Below, one piece after another: positions 26,525 to 34,031 of a stretch of 64,000 nucleotides of DNA. The notes under the pieces were generated by a model, which ran no database searches, was not told the DNA's origin, and saw nothing but the letters and a program-made list of their open reading frames with translations. The DNA is from Bacteroidetes bacterium 2013_40CM_41_45 (GTDB taxonomy: Bacteria; Bacteroidota; Bacteroidia; AKYH767-A; 2013-40CM-41-45). Position 1 is the first letter of the stretch. Each line of letters opens with the position of its first letter. The stretch lies in NCBI GenBank assembly GCA_002215675.1, contig NGFH01000009.1:485501-549500 (forward strand), written 5' to 3'. The position numbers were made by a program, and so were the translations under genes.

Positions 26525-27274
26525 TTATTTTTTTTTGCAACAATCTTTTTTCTTGTCGTCTTTATCACAACAGGATTTTTTGTCAGGCTGCTCACATTGT
26601 TTAGCCATTCGTTTCTCATTTACATAATCAGCTATTTTCTTCCCCCGTTCTTTGCCTACATGCGAAACAAGGATATCAAAAGCATCTTGCTGCCACTTGT
26701 CCTGTGTTTCTGCGCTCTCTAAATTATCGTGTGTTCTCACTTTTACTAATTCAGTTTTAAAGTATGCTTCTACATCGGTTTTTACTTCCGCTAATTCATC
26801 CGCTGTCATTAAGCCGCTTTCTCCTGCCATTTGAGTAAGTGTACCTGCAATTGTTCCTGCTTCGTGCAAACTCAAACTGTCAACTGCCATTCCCTGATAC
26901 CATGTTTGCTTTCCGTGCATACCCGCGGTGAGTTCATTGATTTGTTTTTCGTCAGTGATGGGCGAACTTTCAATGTCGAATTGTTTGAAAAGCTTTTGAG
27001 CAAGGTCATTGCTTGGTTTGTTGTCTGCCCATGCAAAAGCAATTACTGTTCCTTCTCTGTTCACCCATGATTCTTTAATCTCTTTTTGTTTTGCAGCTTC
27101 AATGAACAGCGGCTTTATCCTGCTTCCACAACCGATAGTAGGGTCAGCGCCACAAACCAACGGCACATCATAAAAGGAAATATTTGCCGCTGCTGCGTTG
27201 CCGTTAATTGAATTGCAACGGTCGAATAAGAATGTTGCCAGGATAATGCTAACAGCAAAAATTATTTTTTTCAT
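26525..27274 (-). CDS. Exported protein with Cys/Lys-rich C-terminal tail
   Basis: 249 residues from the ATG at 27274. N-terminal signal MKKIIFAVSIILATFLFDRC; Cys22 could be lipidated, but FDRC is a poor lipobox. The body is helical (TIAGTLTQMAGESGLMTADELAEVKTDVEAYF), and the N-terminal part has VCGADPTIGCGS. The last 25 residues hold five Cys amid Lys and Asp, including two CC pairs (SCCDKD, DCCKKK), a pattern suited to metal binding. No family recognised. Preceded by TATCTTTG (27293-27300), an exact -7 box, and followed by a terminator, so a single-gene unit. Confidence 0.75.
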   Translation of the reverse strand: MKKIIFAVSIILATFLFDRCNSINGNAAAANISFYDVPLVCGADPTIGCGSRIKPLFIEAAKQKEIKESWVNREGTVIAFAWADNKPSNDLAQKLFKQFDIESSPITDEKQINELTAGMHGKQTWYQGMAVDSLSLHEAGTIAGTLTQMAGESGLMTADELAEVKTDVEAYFKTELVKVRTHDNLESAETQDKWQQDAFDILVSHVGKERGKKIADYVNEKRMAKQCEQPDKKSCCDKDDKKKDCCKKK

Positions 27275-27292
27275 TACGTAAAATTTGAATCT

Positions 27293-27300
27293 CAAAGATA
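27293..27300 (-). promoter_or_regulatory. -7 promoter box (TATCTTTG)
   Basis: Exact TAnnTTTG on the minus strand, with CTTG 21 bases upstream as a possible -33; belongs to the Cys-tail protein gene. Confidence 0.5.
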
Positions 27301-27346
27301 CGGTTTGACAGATGTAAATTCCAAGCCTGGAACCTCGCCTATCGGG

Positions 27347-28228
27347 TTATTTTTTTTCCGCCAATCCTTTTGCAATAGCTGCTTTCACCGTTTTATATTT
27401 TTCAGCGTCCCATTTGGGGCTGGGATGCCGGTAAACCATTAGCCCGTCAGCATTTTGAATAGCTGATTGAATGACATTAGAAATATATTCCGTTGTGGGG
27501 TTACCATATTCGCCGTGTCCTGAGGAATATACACTAAGAAAGATCGGGAGCTTGCCAAGATAACCTCTGAGTGTACTAATTTCATCAGCCACATGCGAGT
27601 CGTCAACCAGGTCGGCCTTAACAGATTCATTCCGGTAAGGAAACCAAATGCCATCAATGATTGAACCATAACCAACAGCAAAATTTTTACCGATGGATAC
27701 ATAATAACAAACGGGGTAGAATTTAAAATCAGGGTTAATCTTTTTAGCCACAGTTTGAAATTCCTTAACGTATTGAGGTGTATAGAGTTTTATATTATGC
27801 ACAAAATCGTCAATTGACCAGGCTTTAAAATTAGAGTTAGTGAGACTTAACGTAGCCAGGTCAGCAGCCCATTTATGCATGTCGTTTGTAGGATATTGGT
27901 CGGGCTTACCGGCAAGTTCGGTGGGCGGAATAAGCATAGCCCACACTTCAATGTTGTTTTTCTTTGCTATGGGTAAAAATTCTTTTAATTGTTCAAAGCT
28001 TTTTTTATCTGGCATAATCAGCCAGGTATATGCATTGCAATGCAAATCTTTTAATTGACTGATTAAGGAGTCGTACAATATTGTCGTTTTATCAGGTGCA
28101 TATGGCGGTGAAGCATACGTGCCGATAATAAAAGGTTTCGGAGATGCTCCTTGTTCAGAGGTTGTAACTTTTAAAGCACAACTAACAACAAGCAATAAGA
28201 GAATGAAAATTAAATTTATGTTTTTCAT
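27347..28228 (-). CDS. Lipoprotein with TIM-barrel-like (glycosidase-type) fold
   Basis: 293 residues. Lipoprotein signal MKNINLIFILLLLVVSC (Cys17). The mature part alternates strands and helices in the way of a (beta/alpha)8 barrel: FIIGTYASPPY, NAYTWLIMP, IEVWAMLIPP, FKAWSIDDF, FYPVCYYVS, IDGIWFPYRN, LPIFLSVYSSG, DGLMVYRHPSP. The paired acids in WSIDDF at the end of a strand and the Tyr/Trp-rich strand ends fit a glycoside hydrolase-like active site. The exact GH family is not recognised. Confidence 0.7.
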   Translation of the reverse strand: MKNINLIFILLLLVVSCALKVTTSEQGASPKPFIIGTYASPPYAPDKTTILYDSLISQLKDLHCNAYTWLIMPDKKSFEQLKEFLPIAKKNNIEVWAMLIPPTELAGKPDQYPTNDMHKWAADLATLSLTNSNFKAWSIDDFVHNIKLYTPQYVKEFQTVAKKINPDFKFYPVCYYVSIGKNFAVGYGSIIDGIWFPYRNESVKADLVDDSHVADEISTLRGYLGKLPIFLSVYSSGHGEYGNPTTEYISNVIQSAIQNADGLMVYRHPSPKWDAEKYKTVKAAIAKGLAEKK

Positions 28229-28277
28229 GAATGATATTTTGCTATAGCGAAATTAACTTTTGAGCCAAGGAATGCCA

Positions 28278-28955
28278 TCATATTACTTTCAAAATGTTAT
28301 CTAGCGGTCTTTTATCGACATAATCCTGTTGCATTAAATATTCCTCAGATTTCTGTTTGAGTTGTGCTGCTACTTTCTTTTGCTCTTCTGTCATCATGTC
28401 GAGTTTCCACATTTCACGAAGTCCTTTACCTGTATAATAAACAACATCAAAATTTTTTTCAATCCGCATTACTCCCATATTTATTGTTTCTGTTTGGTGG
28501 CTCTCCGTCATTATCTCAACTGTTAATGCTTTATTTTCAGCAAGTTTATCAAGTACGAGAGACTTTACTAAAAGTGCATAGTCAATCCTTACCCCACTAA
28601 TAAGAATTTCATTTACCTCAATTAGTTCCTGTCTAATTCCAAAAAGAAATTTCAAGTTTTTTACGAAAGGGTCTTCAGAATGAATAATATTCAGGCGTGA
28701 GATAGAATTGTAGTCTTCAAATTTTAAAACTTCTTTAAAATCATTAAGTAGTTCTCGGATCACATCCTTCTGATAAAAATTATTTAAACTCTTCGCACTT
28801 ATTATTAGTGAATACTTCACATCAGAAAGATATTTATCGGTAGGCACAAACAAAATCAAATCATAAGTATCTCCAAGCAGATGGTAATGATTTATTTTTA
28901 TTAGATACCTCTCAAGTCGCTTGAGAATTGTATGGATGAATTGAGTTTCTACCAT
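28278..28955 (-). CDS. Unknown partner of HEPN protein
   Basis: 225 residues, no signal peptide. N-terminal ILKRLERYLIKINHYHLLGDTYDLILFVPTDKYLSDVKYSLIISAKSL reads as an alpha/beta domain; the second half contains GVRIDYALLVKSLVLDKLAEN. I see no nucleotidyltransferase GSxxxGxxxxxSDxD motif. The start overlaps the HEPN stop by 7 bases, so the two are translationally coupled and likely work together. Possible toxin-antitoxin or nucleic-acid-defence partner; function unproven. Confidence 0.65.
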   Translation of the reverse strand: MVETQFIHTILKRLERYLIKINHYHLLGDTYDLILFVPTDKYLSDVKYSLIISAKSLNNFYQKDVIRELLNDFKEVLKFEDYNSISRLNIIHSEDPFVKNLKFLFGIRQELIEVNEILISGVRIDYALLVKSLVLDKLAENKALTVEIMTESHQTETINMGVMRIEKNFDVVYYTGKGLREMWKLDMMTEEQKKVAAQLKQKSEEYLMQQDYVDKRPLDNILKVI

Positions 28956-29374
28956 CGTCTTTTTATCCAGGTGAAAATACCATCGTTTATGTCTAGCAAA
29001 GCGCTGATAATGTCTTCAACATCCCTCTGTGAGCTTGTTCCGATTGGTTTGTATCGGAACTCTTCTGTCCAACTTGTAACTAATGACCAATTTGTTTTGA
29101 AGTTCACATTTGAGTTTAATTCACTGTCTAGAGTTTTTTGTAATCCTCCAAGTTTTACTAATGTATCAAATTTATGCGTAAGAAATGACTTTGAAATTTC
29201 TCCAGTTTCGGGATAGTTAGAGTTAAGAATTCTACAAACTCTTGCTTTTAAGGCTGTCTCTATGACATAACCCGACAAGTATTTTGCTCCATCGTATAGT
29301 CGGTGACGGTAAAGGACTTCTACTTCCCTAAACCTTGTCTTCGAGATCATTTTTAGTTCGCCCCTGCTTGGCAT
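28949..29374 (-). CDS. HEPN-domain protein
   Basis: 141 residues, helical. Hallmarks of the small HEPN family: YRHRLYDGAKYLSGYVIETALKARVC in the central helix, LTHKFDTLVKLGGL, and NWSLVTSWTEEFRYKP with the typical W..E.RY. A classical catalytic Rx4-6H is not evident, so it may be an RNA-binding or inactive HEPN. Many small HEPNs are toxins or antitoxins. An exact -7 box TATATTTG is 17 bases upstream. First gene of a two-gene unit. Confidence 0.75.
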   Translation of the reverse strand: MPSRGELKMISKTRFREVEVLYRHRLYDGAKYLSGYVIETALKARVCRILNSNYPETGEISKSFLTHKFDTLVKLGGLQKTLDSELNSNVNFKTNWSLVTSWTEEFRYKPIGTSSQRDVEDIISALLDINDGIFTWIKRRW

Positions 29375-29391
29375 TACTTATGTTTATTTTT

Positions 29392-29399
29392 CAAATATA
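29392..29399 (-). promoter_or_regulatory. -7 promoter box (TATATTTG) of HEPN operon
   Basis: Exact TAnnTTTG, minus strand, 17 bases before ATG; no clear -33. Confidence 0.45.
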
Positions 29400-29463
29400 C
29401 CGTTTCCAATTAATCTCATTTTATGATGTTCTTTTATCAGATGGCAAGATTAGCTTCCAGTCG

Positions 29464-29527
29464 CTCACAGCTAGCCCCGATTGAACCGGAGCGTAGCGCA
29501 GGTGAAAGCGGGACGGTCAATAGTGAG
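29464..29527 (+). ncRNA. Possible structured intergenic RNA element
   Basis: Nested pairing: outer CTCAC/GTGAG, then CCCG/CGGG, then an inner GCG-TAG-CGC hairpin flanked by CC/GG. The text AGCCCCGATTGAA...GAAAGCGGGAC resembles an element I recall as common in Bacteroidota intergenic regions; it may belong to a known motif such as Flavo-1, but I cannot confirm this. Strand is a guess from that memory. Confidence 0.35.
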
Positions 29528-29573
29528 AACCCTAATGGTTGGCTTCAAAAACTAATCCCACTAATCTACAAAT

Positions 29574-29616
29574 CCCTGCCTGCCAACGTGTGAGCTCCGC
29601 AACAGGCAGGCAGGCA
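29574..29616. repeat. GGCAGGCAGG inverted repeat
   Basis: CCTGCCTGCC and GGCAGGCAGG form a 10-bp stem around a 20-base loop, in the 368-base gap before hppA. A second inverted pair, TAATCCTG / CAGGATTA (29619-29626 / 29671-29678), follows. No gene seen in the gap. Confidence 0.6.
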
Positions 29617-29698
29617 TTTAATCCTGGTTCAGACATCCTTGTTAACATCCTCCTTCGCATAACTCTTATTCAGGATTAGGAAACAAACATTTGTTTTC

Positions 29699-29706
29699 TA
29701 TTTTTG
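29699..29706 (+). promoter_or_regulatory. -7 promoter box (TATTTTTG) of hppA
   Basis: Exact TAnnTTTG; implies a leader of about 30 bases. No TTTG at -33. Confidence 0.5.
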
Positions 29707-29742
29707 CGCGCGCTAAGAAATCCCTCACAAAACCCTAAAAAC

Positions 29743-32229
29743 ATGTTAAAAAGAATCTTTTTTTCTTTAATTACCCTATTATTAACCCTTCCCGCGGCTG
29801 TCTTTGCCAGTGAAGCACAACTTAAATTACCCAACCTAAACGACTCATCCATAGCCAGTTTCCTTGGCGGAATGACGGGGCATAACCTGCTTATATGGGG
29901 TATTCTTATTTGCGTCCTCGGTTTGCTGTTCGGGCTTATGATTTACCGTAATGTAAAGAATATGCCAGTGCATAAATCTATGCTCGAAATGAGTGAGCTG
30001 ATTTATGAAACCTGCAAAACCTACCTCTTTAACCAAGGCAAATTCCTGCTGATTCTAGAACTGTTTATTGGCGCTATCATGGTGATTTACTTTGGATTTA
30101 TAGCCAAATTTACTGACCCGGCTACCGGTGTTACTGCCAGCGGTTATCCTGCCTACATGGTGGCAATTATTTTGCTATTCAGCTTAGTCGGCATCGCGGG
30201 CAGTTACGGAGTGGCCTGGTTCGGAATCCGCATTAATACGTTTGCCAACAGCCGCACTGCCTTTTCAAGCTTAAAGGGAAAAGGATACCCGTGCTACGCA
30301 ATTCCGCTGCAAGCGGGGATGTCTATCGGCACGCTGCTCATCAGCACCGAGCTTATCATTATGCTTATTATATTGCTGTTCCTACCGTCTGATTTGGCTG
30401 GCCCGTGCTTCATCGGCTTCGCCATTGGTGAATCGCTGGGCGCTTCTGCACTTCGTATTGCCGGGGGTATTTTCACCAAGATTGCCGACATAGGTTCTGA
30501 CCTGATGAAAATTGTTTTCAAAATCAAAGAAGACGATGCCCGCAACCCGGGAGTTATTGCGGATTGCACGGGCGATAATGCCGGTGATTCTGTAGGCCCT
30601 ACGGCAGACGGTTTTGAAACATACGGTGTAACGGGAGTAGCTCTTATCACTTTCATCATGCTTGCCATTACCGAACCGGCACTTCAGGTTTCTCTTCTGG
30701 TCTGGATTTTCGCGATGCGCATTATGATGATTCTTACTTCTATCGGCAGCTACTGGCTTAATGAATATCTTTTCGCAAAACCCCGCTACCAAAACAAAGT
30801 GAAGTTCAATTACGAGCACCCGCTTACTTCGCTGGTTGTAGTGACATCTATAGTTTCTATTATTCTCACCTTCGTAATTTCAAACTTACTTATTCCAAAC
30901 CTTGGTGGCGGCACATTATGGTGGAAACTTTCCGCAATTATTTCGTGCGGTACAGCTGCCGGGGCAATCATTCCCGAGCTGGTTAAAGTATTTACTTCAA
31001 CAAAATCAAGACACGTGAGCGAAGTAGTTACCGCTTCAAACGAAGGTGGCGCATCACTCAACATTCTTTCGGGTCTTACCGCCGGAAACTTCAGCGCATA
31101 CTGGATCGGGATGATGATTGTAGGCTTAATGTCAATCGCTTATTTCATCAGCGGCATGGGTGTTGGCGCTGTGATGAATGCTGACCCGAATATTGCTGCC
31201 ACGATGGGAGCTGTGTTTGCATTCGGCTTGGTGGCATTTGGTTTTCTTGGAATGGGTCCTGTAACGATTGCCGTTGACAGCTATGGCCCGGTAACGGATA
31301 ATGCGCAATCTATTTATGAGCTTTCAACTATTGAAACGATTCCCGGAATTAAAGAAGAGCTCAAGAGAGATTATAATATTGAGAATGTAGATTTCGGTTT
31401 AGCTAAAGAGCTTCTCGAAGAAAATGATGGTGCCGGAAATACATTTAAGGCAACCGCCAAGCCCGTGCTGATTGGTACAGCGGTTGTGGGAGCTACCACC
31501 ATGATTTTCTCCATCATCATGGAGCTTACGCACGGCTTATCTCTCCCCGCAGAAATGACAAAGTTGTCTTTAACATACGCTCCCTTCCTGCTTGGATTGA
31601 TCAGCGGGGGCGCTGTGATTTATTGGTTCACCGGTGCATCCACGCAGGCGGTAATTGCCGGCGCATACAGTGCAGTGGAATTCATCAAGAAAAATATCCG
31701 GCTCGATAGTGTGGAGAAAGCATCTGTTTCCGACAGTAAAAAGGTAGTTGAGATTTGCACCAAGTATGCTCAGAAAGGAATGTGGAATATCTTCCTTGCC
31801 GTATTCTTCGGAACGCTTGGCTTTGCATGCGTTGAACCCTACTTCTTTATCGGTTATCTCATTTCAATCGCGCTCTTCGGCTTATACCAGGCCGTGTTTA
31901 TGGCTAATGCAGGCGGCGCCTGGGACAATGCAAAGAAGGTTGTGGAGACAGAGCTACGCATGAAGAACACCCCTATCCACGAAGCAACCATTGTGGGCGA
32001 TACCGTTGGAGACCCATTCAAAGACACTTCTTCCGTTGCTATGAACCCTATTATCAAGTTCACCACGCTGTTTGGCTTGCTTGCAGTAAGTATGGCAGTG
32101 GGAATGCGCGCTGATGGAAACGGTTCGACAGCAACGGCACTGGCAGTAATCTTTGTGCTTATTTCTATGTTCTTTGTATGGCGTTCGTTCTACAGAATGA
32201 GAATTCCGGCAGACGCAGTTCAGAGGTAA
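29743..32229 (+). CDS. hppA: Membrane-bound ion-translocating pyrophosphatase
   Basis: 828 residues from the ATG at 29743, which gives a signal-like first helix (MLKRIFFSLITLLLTLPAAVFA). About 16 transmembrane helices. Hydrolytic centre motifs: DIGSDLMKIVFKIKEDDARNPGVIADCTGDNAGD and, near the C-terminus, GGAWDNAKK and VGDTVGDPFKDTS. The sequence GNTFKATAK has Lys at the position that is Ala in K+-dependent enzymes, so K+ independence is predicted. The enzyme couples PPi hydrolysis to H+ (or Na+) export at the inner membrane; the ion cannot be settled by eye. A terminator follows. Confidence 0.95.
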   Translation: MLKRIFFSLITLLLTLPAAVFASEAQLKLPNLNDSSIASFLGGMTGHNLLIWGILICVLGLLFGLMIYRNVKNMPVHKSMLEMSELIYETCKTYLFNQGKFLLILELFIGAIMVIYFGFIAKFTDPATGVTASGYPAYMVAIILLFSLVGIAGSYGVAWFGIRINTFANSRTAFSSLKGKGYPCYAIPLQAGMSIGTLLISTELIIMLIILLFLPSDLAGPCFIGFAIGESLGASALRIAGGIFTKIADIGSDLMKIVFKIKEDDARNPGVIADCTGDNAGDSVGPTADGFETYGVTGVALITFIMLAITEPALQVSLLVWIFAMRIMMILTSIGSYWLNEYLFAKPRYQNKVKFNYEHPLTSLVVVTSIVSIILTFVISNLLIPNLGGGTLWWKLSAIISCGTAAGAIIPELVKVFTSTKSRHVSEVVTASNEGGASLNILSGLTAGNFSAYWIGMMIVGLMSIAYFISGMGVGAVMNADPNIAATMGAVFAFGLVAFGFLGMGPVTIAVDSYGPVTDNAQSIYELSTIETIPGIKEELKRDYNIENVDFGLAKELLEENDGAGNTFKATAKPVLIGTAVVGATTMIFSIIMELTHGLSLPAEMTKLSLTYAPFLLGLISGGAVIYWFTGASTQAVIAGAYSAVEFIKKNIRLDSVEKASVSDSKKVVEICTKYAQKGMWNIFLAVFFGTLGFACVEPYFFIGYLISIALFGLYQAVFMANAGGAWDNAKKVVETELRMKNTPIHEATIVGDTVGDPFKDTSSVAMNPIIKFTTLFGLLAVSMAVGMRADGNGSTATALAVIFVLISMFFVWRSFYRMRIPADAVQR

Positions 32230-32250
32230 AACTCAAAATATTAAACTAAG

Positions 32251-32280
32251 AAAGCCCACCGTTTAATCGATGGGCTTTTT
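32251..32280. terminator. Bidirectional terminator between hppA and tRNA-Val
   Basis: AAAGCCCA / TGGGCTTT stem with a 12-base loop and T5 on the plus side; on the minus side the stem is followed by CTTAG, and it lies directly after the tRNA. It can serve both genes. Confidence 0.8.
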
Positions 32281-32286
32281 GCTTTG

Positions 32287-32361
32287 TGGGAGCAACAGGG
32301 TTCGAACCTGTGACCCTCTGCTTGTAAGGCAGATGCTCTGAACCAGCTGAGCTATGCTCCC
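32287..32361 (-). tRNA. tRNA-Val (anticodon TAC)
   Basis: 75 bases. Acceptor GGGAGCA/TGCTCCC, D arm GCTC...GAGC, anticodon stem TCTGC/GCAGA with loop CTTACAA (anticodon TAC), T arm ACAGG-TTCGAAC-CCTGT, discriminator A. CCA is not encoded. Confidence 0.95.
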
Positions 32362-32392
32362 ATGAATATGCGTAAAGAACTATTTTCCTTCC

Positions 32393-32459
32393 CAACCTGT
32401 GAACCCTCTGATGTATCAGAGCGCTCTGAACCATTCGTCAGCTGACGGATATGCTCCCA
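32393..32459 (-). pseudogene. Decayed tRNA copy next to tRNA-Val
   Basis: Minus strand GGGAGCATA, then GTCAGCTGAC with added bases, GGTTCAGAGC, a rearranged anticodon arm CTCTGATACATCAGAG, and GGGTTCACAGGTT. The 5' acceptor half, D-arm end and T-arm start match tRNA-Val, but the anticodon loop is one base short and the 3' acceptor strand TGCTCCC is missing. Not a functional tRNA. Confidence 0.75.
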
Positions 32460-32523
32460 AATTTTTTATGAGCGCGCAAAGATAAATACTTTTAGATGCC
32501 GATAAAATCATTCGCATATTGTT

Positions 32524-32531
32524 TACTTTTG
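32524..32531 (+). promoter_or_regulatory. -7 promoter box (TACTTTTG)
   Basis: Exact TAnnTTTG, 5 bases before the ATG of the next gene; implies a leaderless mRNA. Confidence 0.5.
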
Positions 32532-32536
32532 AATTA

Positions 32537-34027
32537 ATGAAGATAATTCTAGCAATAATTGCCTGCTTTTACCTGCTGGCTCCATGGCCAGTAATGGCTC
32601 AGAAAGTCAACTGGTCTCCCCCTCTTAGCGAGTCGTCAAAAACAGATTATATTAAAGTCATCGGCCAGAATGACAATGGTTTTTACGTTCTGCGCAGCAA
32701 TCATCCCATCAGCAGCAGGCATGAGTATTACTCCTACCGCAACAGCCGGTTCCTTGTTTCTTTTTATAGTTATGACATGCACTTGTTGTGGGAGAAAACT
32801 CCGGATGTATTAAAAAGGGATGCGAGGATTCTGACCTTCATTCCCGTTGCAGATAAACTTGCCGAAATTTCTCTTGAATGGAGTAAACCGGAAAGTAAAT
32901 TTCACATCTTATGGCGTTATTATAATTCATACGGGGTTGCAGACACCTTGTATAATCTACTGGCCGAAGACGATATTTCAGCTGTGGATGACGATGCAGC
33001 CTTTACAATTACATCCTCTAAAGACGCGAATAGTTTTTTAATCGCTTATGAAAATAAATATGAGCGTTCGGCGCAGCGTTTTACATCTCTTATTTGTAAT
33101 GCCGAATTTGCGCTGGTAAAAAAAAGTTCATTTACGATTCCGCTTTCTAAAAAATATTTTAATGCTTCGCAGTTCCTGCTCACCAATGACCACCATATTC
33201 TCTTGTTCGGGGTTAAAACCGATGAAGAAAAAAAAAGCCGCGACCCCGACAGGAATTATTTTACGCTTTTCATCAACAACGGAACGGAACAATGGAAAGA
33301 ATACATGGTTCGGACCCCGGAAAAATTTCTCACCGATGCCGGAATTGCAGCGGATGAAATGAATCAAAAAATTGTGGTGGCCGGGTTTTACTCTGATAAA
33401 ACATCGTATTCAACAGCAGGCGTATTTTACTATGATATAAGTCTGGCTACGGGCAGTGCCGACACTATCAGCTATTCGTCCTTTGCACCTTCTTTTCTCT
33501 ATAATTTTTTGGGCGAACAGAAAGAAAATTATAACCGCGAGCTGATTAACTATTCCATTGACAGAATTATTCTGAGAAATGACGGAGGCGCTGTAATTAT
33601 TGCCGAAGCAGTTTACACCACCGAATATTCTTACTATGATTATTACCTGCGCACATTTATCAATAGAAGATACTACCACAACGATAACATTATCCAGCTC
33701 TCTGTAAATAAAGACGGCACCATGACCTGGTCTGATGTTATTAAAAAGGAACAGACTTCAGAGAACAGCGATGATGCGTATGTGTCTTATGCTTTTGCGA
33801 CCGGAAAAGGAAAGCTTCGTTGCGTATTTAACCGTTACCTGAAAAGAAAAACACAAGTGATGCTTGCTGGTACTGATGCCATGGGTAATGAAAAAATATC
33901 AGAGCTCTTCAATGAGGCGCAGGATATTTTTATTCTGCCATCTGCTGCAAAGCAGGTAGATGAAAATTTACTGGTGATTCCGGCTTACAAAGGAAAAGAA
34001 TTCCACCTGGCAGGAATTGCGTTCTGA
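32537..34027 (+). CDS. Secreted protein of unknown function
   Basis: 496 residues from ATG 32537, chosen over the tracked 32519 because it gives a signal peptide (MKIILAIIACFYLLAPWPVMAQ) and because 32519 would lie inside the promoter box. The mature protein is rich in Tyr and Asp with repeated strand patterns (FYVLRSNHPISSRHEYYSY, VSFYSYDMHLLWEK, LLFGVKTDEEKK), suggestive of a beta-propeller-like surface or periplasmic protein. No sorting domain. No family recognised. Converges with carA with a 4-base gap. Confidence 0.8.
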   Translation: MKIILAIIACFYLLAPWPVMAQKVNWSPPLSESSKTDYIKVIGQNDNGFYVLRSNHPISSRHEYYSYRNSRFLVSFYSYDMHLLWEKTPDVLKRDARILTFIPVADKLAEISLEWSKPESKFHILWRYYNSYGVADTLYNLLAEDDISAVDDDAAFTITSSKDANSFLIAYENKYERSAQRFTSLICNAEFALVKKSSFTIPLSKKYFNASQFLLTNDHHILLFGVKTDEEKKSRDPDRNYFTLFINNGTEQWKEYMVRTPEKFLTDAGIAADEMNQKIVVAGFYSDKTSYSTAGVFYYDISLATGSADTISYSSFAPSFLYNFLGEQKENYNRELINYSIDRIILRNDGGAVIIAEAVYTTEYSYYDYYLRTFINRRYYHNDNIIQLSVNKDGTMTWSDVIKKEQTSENSDDAYVSYAFATGKGKLRCVFNRYLKRKTQVMLAGTDAMGNEKISELFNEAQDIFILPSAAKQVDENLLVIPAYKGKEFHLAGIAF

Positions 34028-34031
34028 AAAA

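Noticed and set aside
29601-29616. GGCAGGCAGGCA repeats as a CRISPR or IS end
   Set aside because: Only one inverted pair, no spacer array, no transposase or target duplication nearby.
32246-32434. 62-residue minus-strand ORF
   Set aside because: It spans the terminator, tRNA-Val and the decayed tRNA copy; not protein coding.
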